Origin: Sphagnum compactum
Lineage: Eukaryota > Bryophyta > Sphagnopsida > Sphagnales
DNA length: 64,000 bases
Direction of reading: 5' to 3'
NCBI GenBank assembly: GCA_965153455.1
Contig: OZ234495.1
Span: forward strand, 16,054,875-16,118,874
The notes under the pieces were generated by a model. It saw only the letters and a program-made list of their open reading frames with translations, had not been told where the DNA came from and ran no database searches. The position numbers and the translations under genes were made by a program. Of the stretch, positions 33,491 to 45,929 are shown in pieces (within the stretch, counting starts at the first letter, position 1; each line of letters starts with the position of its first letter).

Positions 33491-36479
33491 ATGTTTTGTC
33501 CAATGTGTAAAACACAAACTAAACTACCATGCCCTCAAATTTTAAGTCAGGAATAATAATATTACAGTTCATTGATACCCATGACAAAACGACAACAAAC
33601 CCACTAGTTCCCTAGTGAACAATGTCATTGTTCATAAGTTTAGGTATTTAATTGCTAAATTTTGGAGAGAAATTAAACCCAAAATACCAAAATGTTGAAA
33701 TCTCAAACTACATAATGTTGAAAGTTTTGGAAACTTAAATGTTGTAACCTTGGTAATTTGTATTTTAGTTTTTTGGTTGTCACAATTGTATTCATTTTTT
33801 TGTTGCCAATAATATAGCCTTGAGCTTTGGTGGAGAATGGGATATTGTGACTAGAAATATTTGGTCTATATAATTATGGCAAATATCAAAATCTAGCAAA
33901 AGATTTTTGAATTCATTGAAAATAATTGTTTAAACCTTCAGCCATTGTTAAGAACACAAATCCTCCATGCATCTAAATGTAATTCATTGCATTTTGAGAT
34001 ATGTAAAAGTGAATTGAAGCTTTGCAAACAAGAATATAAATAAATAAAAACAAATGTAAACAATAATAATAATAAAATGTAACTCATCAATGTTGTGTAT
34101 CAAAATGGATAAAAATCATTAACATTCTCATTCAATAAAAATATCAAATATTTTGTAAATGCAAGACAAAATTCCTAGAAAATTTTATACTATATGCCAA
34201 AATCAATTTTGGTAAATACATTAATTATTCGGCAATAACAAGTGAAATCACATTTAGGGGTATTATTTGGATTGTCACAATCATTATTTTTTTGGATTTT
34301 AGATGAAGTTAAAATGTAAACTTATATTCAACATTAATGTTGTCAATTTTCTAATGGTCCATCTTGCAATAGAATTTAAGAAAACCATATTGAAAAATAC
34401 AAATGAGTTTTTGTTAAAGTGGACTCAAAATGAACTTTTGAAGCGATGACAATACATATGTTACACATAATAGTATAAAACATATGGATTCAGAAATTAT
34501 GTCTTAATAACATAATATCTTTTCATGTTCGATGATAATAAAGTTATTTTTGGAAATGCCAAATTTATTAGAATATGTCTATTTGAAATGTTAAAATCTA
34601 AGAAAATTACAAAGAAGGGGAAATTTCAAAAATTGGTCTCATTATGTTATAGGTTTGGACCTAGGGAACCTACCAAAGAAGCTATTTATTATTTATTGTC
34701 AAAATTTAATAACTTCTATAAAACAAACTACCAAAGTGGATTTTGAAAAATGAAATAATTATTTGGTACCCAAGTGATGAATACTACAATAGTGTCAAAA
34801 TAAAAATTGAAAAGTAGGCCACCATCAAATGAGAAATTTACAAAAAAAAAAAAAAAGATTGAAACTTTTTGAACACAATCATTTTTTTTCATGATTCTCT
34901 TAAAACTTTGATAATTTATAGTTCATTTCATGTAAAAATCTCCAAGTTTTCACAATTTGTTTTGGCCAATTGGATCCAAACAAGTTCAAAACAAGCCAAA
35001 AACCATGTCAAATCATAGTGACAATTGTCACATTATATATATATATATATAATGCATGATACAAAAACCTTAAACCTTAAAATGATGAACATATTTTGCT
35101 ATGATTTGATATTTTGATCATTTCATAGAATCTAATAAAATTTGCACTTTTTTAATTCATGTTCATTAAAAATTAATTAACTCAAAACATGTGATATATT
35201 ATAGGAACTATAATATCTTAAATAACAAGTTGCAAAAGTCCTTTTTATAAGAAAATTATTTTTGATAAAAAGGCCATGATCTTTAAAATAAAATAATCAT
35301 GTTGATTCATTTGTCTCATTTGGATCATGTTTAATGATATTTATAGAATGGATTGCCAATATTTTAAATCAATAATATAAAAATAATTATATATATTTTA
35401 TGGTTCGATAATTATCATAATTACAAAAAATTTAACTAGTGTAAGATGTGAACTTTTCAAAATGTCAAAAGTGAACCACATAACCATCCATTGACCTTAA
35501 AACAACAATTTCATTAAGGTACCAACTTTGTTTGTATGTGTATATTTAAACTTTATGATGATTCAAGTAATGTGCCCCATTGGACTAGGTCTTAATCTTC
35601 ACTTACCTTAAAGGTAAGTATAGCTTTAAGTTACTTTCCCTAAGGAAAATATAGTTAGCAAACATGCTCACAATTAACTCATTTTTTGTTTCTTTCCCAA
35701 TGAGCTTTATATGTAAGGTGAATCCCCGAAGGTGGGGTTTTTGCCAAACTAATGGGCCTCACATCAAGCAATAGCCAAGGCTAGCCTCAAGAACATCCCT
35801 TACTCATAGGCTTTACACATCGTAAAACATAATGTCAAAGTTATCGTGAATCTAAACATATGTAAATCACAAGGCATATAAGGGAATGGCTACCTACTTT
35901 GGTGGGTATGAATCTTGAATCGTAGTTCCCCTTAGTAAGAACCGAATTGGAAATGGGTCTAATTTTTGGAATTAGAACAAAGAATTTTATTTCATTTTCT
36001 TAAAGAATCACACCCCAAACTGAGTTCAAGGTTCTATTTAGGTGTGTAACAATTTGTTTTTTAGAATGAACCAATATTTTTGAAAAAAAAGAAAAAGACT
36101 AGAATCAAGGGTTACTTGTTGGTTATGGCCCCATTTGTGAAAACTAGAATGGAATTGAGTCTGATTTTCAAAGATGGAATTGGGTCTGATTTTCAAATCT
36201 GAAAGTGGACTCAACATGTTATTTTATTTATGAATAAAATAAATATTATTTATTTTTTCTAATATTTATATTATATTATAAATCCTTGTTTCCATTTATA
36301 TGTGTAGAATTGGAATTGGAACCAACATATTTCTAATTTCTTTTATAGAACACCAGAACTAGAGGTTCTTCATAAAAGTAAAGAACCACCCAACACATTA
36401 TCCCTCCTCTTTTCAAGGACAGATTTTCAAGGATCTAAGGTACCTTACAAACACACTAAGGAAATTTCTCAAAGTGCAT
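33491..36479. other. AT-rich intergenic with one weak dispersed repeat
   Basis: No gene recognised. The segment 35060-35230 shares AAAACATGTGATATATT and its surroundings with 60810-61000 (weak repeat R3). A 25-bp doublet GAATTGRGTCTGATTTTCAAA lies at 36153-36202. (TA)n at 35034-35051. Confidence 0.45.
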
Positions 36480-36489
36480 TATGCGCTTC

Positions 36490-36775
36490 TTTAGAAGGAT
36501 TCATAGTCCTTTATTGTGCAACCCTTTAGTCCTAATTAGAGGGTTATTCTCTATAGCAAATTTTAGGGTGACTTTAGATTAGGGTCCAAGGTCTAGGGGA
36601 TTAATGAATTCAAGCAATCTTATTCGTTGAAAGCTTTAAAATTGATCCCAAGGCCTTTAGATGAAGGTCCAAAACCAAAAAGTGGGAAATATGAGGCTAA
36701 ACCTACATTATTGGCACATGTTTTGGAGGGAATATCAATTGGTTCAAACCCAAAAAGAGTGCTAAAAGGAGAGCA
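36490..36775 (+). repeat. Dispersed repeat family 2, copy 2, with 10-bp flanking direct repeats
   Basis: Matches the minus strand of 23.6-23.95 kb. TATGCGCTTC occurs exactly at 36480-36489 and at 36776-36785, just outside the region of similarity. This is what a target-site duplication looks like. Mutator-like elements make 9-bp duplications, so that class is a candidate, but terminal inverted repeats are poor in this copy. Confidence 0.55.
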
Positions 36776-36839
36776 TATGCGCTTCAAATATGTGTGTCAA
36801 GTAAAGAGCTTCGTGTTCATTCATCTGAAACATGGGGTG

Positions 36840-37300
36840 TGTCACACCGCGACCTTGCCCTTTACATTAAAAAGTATCTTAAGGCAAAAGAAGAAGTATG
36901 GAAATTCAAAGATTTCACCATGCAAAAATTATCATCCTCAAAAAAATTCCCCTAAAAGAAACCAAAATCATTCAAGATATGATTATAACTCTATAATAAC
37001 TAATCCCAAGTTTCAACACAAGCCAAAATATCATCTTTCAAAAATCCTCATATAAAAATGGGACCTCATCTCATATAAAAATTCCTTAAGCTACTATACT
37101 CTATACTGATTCTAAAACACGATATCTTTGTCTTGGTAGGCAAGGCCAATAAAGGAAGGAAGGAAAAGCTTGAATTAGCTTTTAGATAAGCCATGAGAGT
37201 GAGTATAGCCATGAATGAATGAGGAGAGTATATAAAAGCAATTGCCTAGCCTTATTAGGAACCTACCAGAGGGGATCAAGAGTAGTTAAGCTCAACTAAA
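36840..37300 (+). repeat. LTR-like dispersed repeat, copy C (most complete)
   Basis: Starts TGTCACACCGCGACC at 36840. It shares ACATTAAAAAGTATCTTAAG, GGCAAAAGAAGAAGTATGG and later blocks with copies A and B. TATATAAAAG at 37229-37238 looks like a pol II TATA box, as in a U3 region. No internal retrotransposon sequence is attached, so this would be a solo LTR or a fragment. The 3' boundary is not fixed. Confidence 0.5.
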
Positions 37301-40061
37301 AAAAGCATATGGCATGGATGATGGAGGGTAAAGTACTGAACAAAAGTGTTAAATACTTCCTTCCCAAGTGGACAAACATATGTGAAATAGCACTCACCAA
37401 TGCACCATGCAGGATGGATGATGTGTGGACATTAAACACTTTTTCATTGTATCCTTGTCCTACAACTAACCACACTGGTTAGCTACGAACTAACCATTCA
37501 CATGAATATACCTACCTTGTAGTCACCTGAAAATGTATCCCTTTTCTGCCCAATTTTTTCCCCCAAAAAAAGGTGGACCACCCTATTTTCACATGATCCC
37601 AAATTTTAGGAAAAGGTTTAGTGAGGTTTTTTTTTTTTTTTTAATTAAAAAATTAAAAATTTTAAATGTTTTTGTGGGGGTGGATTTGATAGCTTTTTTA
37701 AACACACATTCACACTTGCAGATACACTTGCTGGTCACAAATAGCTACCTCTATTCACACTATTGCATCACTTTGCAATTAATATCATCCTAGATGGAAC
37801 ACCCTATCTCTGCTCCTATTGCTAGTGACCCAATAAATTTCTTCAAACTTGTAGATTCCTACTCCTCTTGCCTCCTATTAGTAAGAGTATCTTGTCACCC
37901 CAAAAGTACAATGAATAACTTACCAATTTCATCACCATGCTGCCTCATCACACATTGAGCCTCTAGATGAACTACTCTAGCATTCCATTGCTCTTGCACT
38001 TGCACATTGTACTATTACACATCATTGTGATGGGAAAAGAACAATGACACTTTGAAAGACTCAAAACTCTTGCAATACATAACGATTTAGAAACAAATTC
38101 AAGTTGAAGAGGAAAGAATTCAAGTCTAGAAGATGTAAAAATAATGATGGTAATGTTAAGTGAGAGTCAATATGTAGATTTTGAATCTAATTAATATTGA
38201 TTTTGTTGTGTTGCTCCCATGTTCTGCATGTTTTTTGCATGTTTCGCCACACTATCCATTGTGTTCCAACAATGGGGTACGTGCCATTAACATCAAGGAG
38301 TGGGGAGTAGGTAAGGTTTGGTTAGTTCTTGCCCTTAGTTCATCAAACCTTGCCTTTAGTAATTAGTTCTAATTAAGCGCCATTGCCACAAAAGTTGGGA
38401 ACACAATGAGGTTATGGCCCTTATCAATGTAGGCATCTCAAGCACATTGCTAAAAATAATTGGTGGATCCTCATGCTCACATGGTCCCTTCAACAACATA
38501 GTGTGAAAAAAAATCAAATGTGTTTGAAAAGATTGTGAATAGTAAGGTGCTTCACAACAACAAAATGTATAAAAGAAAAGTGGAACAACTTATATTCACA
38601 TTACAAGAACTTGTCAAATAATTACAAGGGGATTGGCCATCACACCTCATATAAGGAGTTTACAATTGATGAATGTGACAAATTTACCATTTACTTTGGC
38701 AATTCAACAAGGAATATTATGAAGCAATTTGAGGCATTGGAGGGTGAATTATTTCATTCATATCCTTGCACATCAAAGATATACACTCCAAAGGGGATGG
38801 TAATCTTATTCGAAATGTGTAGAAAGTTAATAATGTTGAAGAGGAACACAATTTAATCCAATTAGTTTCATCAATGCAACCTTTTGGGAGATGTTACCAT
38901 ATTAAAAACTAATGATTGTAGAAACACCTCCACTAGTTTGAACTAGATTTGTAAGAAAGGGTGCATGGTTAATTTAGATGATATTTTGGAACAACACTTG
39001 CATGTTCCAAGCCCTTAAATGTCATCAAATGTCAAACAATTAGAGCCAACAAGCTAACTAGGCTTGAATTCCTACATGACGATGTCCAACCATGCCCAAA
39101 AGCACTAGAATAAAGCACAAATGTTTCAACGTTTTGTCACCTATAATTGAAGTTGCTAATAAGAATAGCAGGATTCTTCTTGAAGCCATGGATAGGTTGG
39201 ATATAATGTAGTTAAAGATTGAAGATTAAGAAAACAAGGTACATGAAAAGATGACCAAAGATCAATTGTACACTATTAAAATTCCAGGTTTTTCATACTA
39301 TGCACATTGACTGAATGACATGTATGTTTTGACTGGAAATCAAAGTACTAAATGACATGTGTATGTTTTGATTAATCAATTTGACTATGATGATTGATTT
39401 AACAATATGTCAAATTTGACCCCCAAAAAATCACCTTAGTCAAAAGGACTATGCTTTAATCAATAAAGCTAATTACAAAAGGGTAAAATAACCAAACTTA
39501 GTCAAATAACTATTAGCTTAGTCAAAAACACCAACCCACTTACCTATCAACTAATACCTTTTCACCTACCCAACTATCCACATGGTTACCTACCTACATT
39601 TCAAATCACCTTCCTATAACCCATTTAGCCATAAAGTTTACTTGTTAGGTCTGACCAATTTTAGTCAATCATTTTAGCCAAATTTAACCATTATATTCTA
39701 ATATTAAATTTGGCCATTAGATTTTATTAGTTAAATATAACCATTAAATATATATTTTAGGTTTAGCCATTAAATTCAACTTAAATTTAATCATTATGTT
39801 TAGCCATTATACTTAGTCATTAAATAATTTTAGCCACTTAGTTTATATTAAGTAGTAGATCATTTAATCATTTGGCATTGAGTTTAGCCATTTTTATATA
39901 AAATCTCATATAATAATACAATGCAACATTTTTTGGGTCCTACAAATTAAAACATTATTTTTGAAGACTTGTAAATCATGATTTGAAAAATATTTTCCCA
40001 AATTGACCAATTGTATTATGGGGTAGTTGCAAACTAGAGTGTTCATAAAATCATGTAATGG
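37301..40061. other. Intergenic, nothing recognised with confidence
   Basis: Short ORFs only. 39640-39900 has many TTTAGCCATTA words, a cryptic repeat just outside the candidate CACTA element. Confidence 0.45.
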
Positions 40062-40739
40062 CACTACTACCAAAGTGGGGTGTAATTTACTAGCTTAAAT
40101 CATTATGGGACCTTAAAAGTGAAATAACTTCATTGCATTTTACTGATTTCACCTAGTGAAAGTTATTTCATTATAATATCACTATGTAGACATCATGTTT
40201 CATTTCTAGTTAACATAATTCACTATTACAATTTACTATAGCAAATAGGTTTATTTTTATGTTTTTTAAAATATTCTATCTATGTTACTTTATGATATAC
40301 CTTATATTATTTTAAGCTACTTCAGTTATTCTAATTTATATTTTATGTTATTATAGGCTATAATAAATTATTGTACCCTAAATTATTATATGTTATTTTA
40401 CCTTAAAGTATCTTAACTAGTTTATTATAAGTTTTTAAATTATTTAAAATTAAATTATTCAACTAACTTTAGGTTATACTTTAAGTTATTTTATTTTGAA
40501 TTATACTTTAAATTATTCAAAGTCATTCTACTTAATGTTATTATAAATTATTTTATCCTAAGCATAATAACTGTAAAATAATCTAAAACAAAAAATAAGG
40601 ACCTAAGGTAAAAATAACTTAGAATAGAAAATAATAACTTATAAAATAATTTTAAATACCCTACAATATAATAACTACCAATAGCCTATGATATTATAAC
40701 ATAGAATATCAAACAATAATTTATAATATAATAATCACC

Positions 40740-41540
40740 AATAGTTGTAATATAACATATAATAACCAACAATAACTTATAATACAATAACCATTAATAA
40801 CCATTAATAAAATAACCATCAATAACCACCAATGGCTTACAACGGAATAATCACTAATAGCCATTAATAGAATAACCATCAATAACCATTAATAAAATAA
40901 CCACCAATAACCATTAATAGAATAGTCACCAATAGCCATTAATAAAATAGTCACCAATAGCCATTAATAGAATAGTCACCAATAGCCATTAATAGAATAG
41001 TCACCCGTAGCCATTAATAAAAATAGCCACCAATAGTTATTAATAGATTAATCACGAATTGCCAGTAATAAAATAGCCACCAATAGCCATTAATAGAATA
41101 ACACCAATAGCCATTAATAGATTAATCACGAATAGCCATTAATAAAATAACCACCAATAACCATTAATAGATTAATCACGAATATCCATTAATAAAATAG
41201 CCACCAATAACCATTAATACATTAATCACGAATAACCATCATAGAATAGCCACCAGTAGCCATTAATAAAATAGCCACCGGTAGCCATTAATAAAATAGC
41301 CGCCGGTAGCCATTAATAAAATAACCACCAGTAGCCATTAATAGAATAGCCACCAATAACCATTCATATAATAGCTACCAATAGCCACCGATAAAATAAC
41401 TATTAATGGCCATTAATAAAATAACCACCAATAACTATTAATAGAATAACCACTAAAAAACATTAACAACTACAAATAGAATAAGTACCAATAGCCATTA
41501 ATAATCACCAATAACACTAATAAAAGAACAACCAATAGCC
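40740..41540 (+). repeat. 25-bp tandem array, about 28-30 units
   Basis: Unit AATAGTCACCAATAGCCATTAATAA-like with an exact 25-bp step (starts 40921, 40946, 40971, 40996). Around 41040-41230 two variants alternate (AATAGCCACC and GATTAATCACG), giving a 50-bp higher-order period. The edges fade into related A-rich sequence. Confidence 0.9.
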
Positions 41541-42298
41541 AAATATTATAATTGTTTAGGATTACCAAAAATAATCTAAGGTGAAATAATTTATAATAAA
41601 CGAAAATAACTTAAAGTGAAATAGTTTTCAATAATCAAAAGTAACTTATAATAGTTACAAGTAGTCTAAATTGAAATAATTTACAATAGCCAAAAATAAC
41701 ATAGAATAGACAAAAAATGTAATAATAGTTGAAAATAGCCTAAGGTGAAATAAGTTAAAATAGCCAAAAGTAATTTATAATAACTACAAGTAGTCTAAAT
41801 TGAAATAATCTACAATAGCCAAAAATAACATAGAATAGCCAAAAATAAGTTAACATAACCAACAGTAGCCTAGGGTGAAATAGCCAAAAATAACCAAAAG
41901 TAATTGAGAATAACCATAAATAGTCGTAAATAATGGAGGGTGAAATAATTTAAATTAATGAAAAATAGTCATATAATAATTGAAAGTAGTTTAACATAGG
42001 TAGTATTATTACATTAACAAAAAAAATCCATTTACTAAATTTTTTTTTTCAAAAAAATGGTCATTGAAATGTTATTGAATAGTGATATTAACCTTTTTTT
42101 TTGTTCAAATAACTTTAAACTTTCAAAATGAAATAAATGTAATTATGTACATTATTGAATTTTATTTAAAAATAAACTCGAATCATTTCATTTGAACAAA
42201 ATTTCAATAACATATGAATTTTCAAAGTTTATGTTTTTGTAATGTTTAAAATGAAGTATTTGATAAACAGAATGTAACATAATATATTATCACAACAA

Positions 42299-42370
42299 GT
42301 GGGGTGGTTTGATGGTAAAGGTGTTTTCCACCAGTCCAAAGGTCAAGGGATCAAACCTCATGGGTGGTAT
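42299..42370 (+). repeat. tRNA-derived SINE head
   Basis: GGGTGGTTTGATGGTAAAGG at 42303-42322 supplies a pol III A box (TGGTTTGATGG). GGGATCAAACC at 42347-42357 is a B-box-like word (consensus GGTTCGANNCC) about 40 bp later, normal spacing. AAGGTCAAGGGATCAAACCT is typical of plant SINE 5' regions. The B box is mutated and no tRNA cloverleaf is kept, so this is not a tRNA gene. The body may run to about 42540. Confidence 0.5.
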
Positions 42371-42803
42371 TGTGTGTGGTCAACAGTGGTATGTTGACTG
42401 AATATTCTCTTATCAAATGCTTAGGTTAGGTGCCTAGGTTAATTACGTGGCCTATTTACCTACCTAGGCTAGGTTTTTAACCTAGCGTAGGTAGTGACAA
42501 GTGTCAATAAATAATAGGCTTTAAAAATCATGAAATTATCAATAATATTATATATTAAATAATTAAAATTTAATTAATTTCCATACTAGTTAGTTAATTA
42601 ACTAGCAAGTGAATGGTTTAGTAAATTTGTATTTCACTTGAGAGTAACCTTGTTTCACTAGGTACTAGTGAAACAAGTCATTGTCCGTAGCAACTGGTCC
42701 CTATTCACTAAGGTGTTAAACAATTTCACTAAGTAAAAATGTCCAAATTCACTCAAAAATCTAGTGAAACCCATAGTGAACTAGGACGCATTTCTTAGTA
42801 ATG

Positions 42804-43779
42804 TGGGCCAATTTTTCTACACCTCCATGGGTTCAAATGTATGGTGCATGTATTTGTTATAATTATTATTTTAAAGGGACTCAATTTAATGATTCTAACT
42901 ACATTTACTTATGAAAGAATAAAAAACAAATCAAAACAATATAAACATTTCAAACAAGGGACTTTTAAATTTGACCCCATGAAATATAACAAGGTGCAAA
43001 TTCTTTAAAGTGTACCAAAATTTTGTCACATTGTCACCGTTTTCTATCTTTTATATTTTTCTTTTTTTACCATGGGAAATTCAAAATAAAAATTTCCAAA
43101 CCATTTTCAAGATGACATGGAATATGAGGACTTTATAGAATTTTTTTTATGAAATAGCTTTATGAAGTTCTTTTGGACATGATTTTTGTGGATTTTTATT
43201 CTTTTTTCACAACCTTAAATTTTAGGATGTTTAAAAAGTGCCCATATAATTATTTTTAGGATAAAATGAATATAAGATGGCGTCACATTTTGGTCACAAA
43301 AAAATACATTACAAAAATGTACTATTAAAGAATTCACATGTGCCCTTTTTGGTCCACCGTAAAGTGCTTTCACCCTATGTCACATCAACATGATTGTTTC
43401 ATCCACTCCTTATAAGGACTTTGTCTTGTGACTTTTAATTTAAAAAAATTCACCCCTTTACAAGGCTTGTCATTTGAACTATTGCCCTCATGCCCAAGTA
43501 ACTCAAAACAAGGAAGGGCCATAATATGTATGTAGATACATATTACATACCAACTATGACTAGAGAGGTGTGGTATTAGTCACGAGATACAATTCTTGAC
43601 AAAGACAAATTAATAGTTATTCAGTATCCTTTTCCAAGATGATATGTGCAAATGTGTATGTAGGATTATACCAACTTTTGTTGTTGTCATTGTAAGATTA
43701 CCATCTATTGGTTTCACAATCAAGATGACAAAATCATGTCCCTAGCTAGCAAGATGCAATATCATTCATGCGGGGGTTT
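42804..43779. other. Intergenic, nothing recognised
   Basis: AT-rich, no coding or structured element supported. Confidence 0.45.
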
Positions 43780-44555
43780 TCCTTCTAATAATGGTGAGTT
43801 GAAGTTCACAACTTCAAAACCATGTGGAGATTTCAAGCCCATTGTGCTCAATTAAAAGATTGGACAAGCTTTTCAATTTAGGCTCTGTGAAAATCCATTA
43901 TTACCCTATTGTTGAGATATGGAAACATTAAGAAATGTCATGCATGCCAAAGTCAAAAGCTTGTTTCCATAGAAAACACTTTCACATATGTCATCATTGT
44001 TTTCAAACTACGGGCTAGAGTAGAAGAATGTGTAGTGTAAAGCTTGAGGTTATGGGATTTATTGAAATAAAAGCACATGTGAGGTAGAATTGAACATGGG
44101 CCTACTTTTAGTAAAACCCATGGCCTCAAGCTTTCATGAGTGTAAAGACTTACACCAATTTTCTTTCATGTGATACCCAACAAGTATTTAACAAGGAACA
44201 AGTATTGTGAGAAAAATTGTGGTGCATTTTTAAAAACAAAACATTTGCTAATGGGCATTCTATTTGTTGAAATGCCCCACGAACAACCCAGAAAAAATGT
44301 TTTATAAAGTGTTTCTTAACTACGATATTAGACAAATCCACTAGGTCTATGTCCTCCCTAATAGCTAGGAGGAAAACAAGGTTGATGGATTATGGGGTCT
44401 TACTTCCCAAATTGGTGAGTTGAAATTCATAGGTTGAGAACCATGTGAAAACTTTAGCCCATTGTGTTTCTATGGGAGATAAACAAGCTACTCAACCTTG
44501 GTTTTGTGAATTCACTAGTACCCTTGGTGTTGATATATATATATATATATATATA
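43780..44555 (+). repeat. Diverged direct duplication, about 150 bp units 610 bp apart
   Basis: 43790-43930 and 44395-44540 share GGTGAGTTGAA.TTCA, then AACCATGTG.A.A.TT..AGCCCATTGTG, then GTGAA..CA.TA.TACCCT.TTGTTGA in the same order. (TA)n follows at 44533-44558. Confidence 0.5.
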
Positions 44556-44619
44556 TAGAAATGCCAAAAATATTATATTTGCAAAGTTAAACCATTATTT
44601 CCATAGTACCATTCACAGT

Positions 44620-45260
44620 AAAAGGAACCAAGGAAATTGTTGATAGTGCTTAAAACTACACTTATATTACTTTGACACCATTAATCGTATTTAATGAATC
44701 ATGTATCCATAATTTGTACTTGTGTTTTGGTGCTCATGAAATTGGACTCCTTTGAATTTGGAGTCATTTCACTATGTCATACACAGAGCAGTTGTTGACA
44801 AGGTCCTTTTAAGGACTCTAAAATTTGAACATGTTTTTTGTTACTCAAACCTTCATCAAATGTTCTCAAATTTATTATGGGTTCTAATATACTTCATAAG
44901 AAGCGCCACATGTGTTTATATTTTTAAATGCCCATGTATTGAATCTTTTTAACGAATGTTGTTGATTCTGATTTTGAATGTCCTTAATGGTCAAAAAAGT
45001 TCAAAATTTGTCATGGTTAAAAACAAAATTATACATTTTACTATAATCTAGGTCCTCATGCAAAAATATATAGTTTTTATTATAATATGAGTCATGTTTG
45101 ATCTCAATATTAATATTTAATCTCAAAAATTACATTTAAAATATAATTTTGATATTTAGTAAACCAATACATGTAAAACACGTGTAAAATGCAGTCCTTA
45201 CTAACGATTCCAACCTTGGTCACCATGGTTCCTTTTAGTATGTTTTTAACCCATAGTAAA
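44620..45260 (+). repeat. Dispersed repeat R1, copy b
   Basis: Same-direction partner of 32840-33490. It lies 11.8 kb further on and is heavily diverged, with conserved order of short blocks. Confidence 0.5.
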
Positions 45261-45929
45261 CATATAACACTTGCAATTGGAAATTGGTAGTTTTATGCCG
45301 AATTATTTATTTGTTTGAAAAAAGAAATCCAACAATCCCAAATTGAATATTTCAAAATTTCAACATTAAAAAATAAGTACATAAAATGTATGTTACATTT
45401 TGGAATAACAATAGATAGTGACTGAGGACAATGAAGTATCCCATAAGTTACAAGTTCAATTTTATTAAAACAAATATTTCTGTTTCAAGTAGGCCTTTTG
45501 AAATTTTTTGAATATAAACATTAGGTACAATATGTTGTCATTTTCACTATAGGCTAGATCAAAAGAATGTCTTCCACAAGAGAAGAATAGGGTCCATGGA
45601 TTCTACTAACAAAATCAACCTAGTTTAATTCATATAAAGGTGTGTTTTTTTGTAAAAAGATGCCCCAACATTATCTTTAAAAGTAATATCCCATTGTAGC
45701 CTAATTTGACATCTTATATCGTTTTATATTCTAACTTTTGCTATCCATAAAATTGACCCAATTGGGGATGAAATCTCCAAATTAAAGATAAATTGGGAAT
45801 TAGTTTTAATTTTAAGTGATAAAAATGAACTAAAGGCTACTTTAATTGAGTTTAAGGATTATGGGCATTTATGAATTACATGGTTATAAGATTGTGACAT
45901 TTAAAATATGGAGTTGAAAATTTTGTGTT

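Larger units (their letters stand above)
40062..42803. mobile_element. Candidate non-autonomous CACTA (En/Spm) element with internal satellite
   Basis: The left end CACTACTACCAAAGTG (40062) and the reverse complement of the right end, CATTACTAAGAAATGC (42803), match at 12 of 16 positions. TGG flanks both sides (40059-40061 and 42804-42806), a 3-bp duplication as made by CACTA elements. The last 200 bp is packed with AGTGAA/TTCACT words and contains TGGTCCCTATTCACT, the inverse of the GTGAACGGGGACCAGTGAA region of the miniature CACTA copies at 56.9 and 63.4 kb. Inside are T-rich (40230-40560) and A-rich (41560-42000) arms and a 25-bp array. No transposase ORF. The right terminus is imperfect, so boundaries are tentative. 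Confidence 0.5.

Noticed and set aside
36627-37055. 142-codon plus-strand ORF
   Set aside because: It crosses the junction of two different dispersed repeats and has no domain.
40740-41540. CRISPR-like array
   Set aside because: There are no unique spacers: the 25-bp units run head to tail and the genome is plant nuclear DNA.
42299-42370. Functional tRNA gene
   Set aside because: Only A- and B-box-like words remain; I could not form acceptor and anticodon stems, so a SINE head is the better call.
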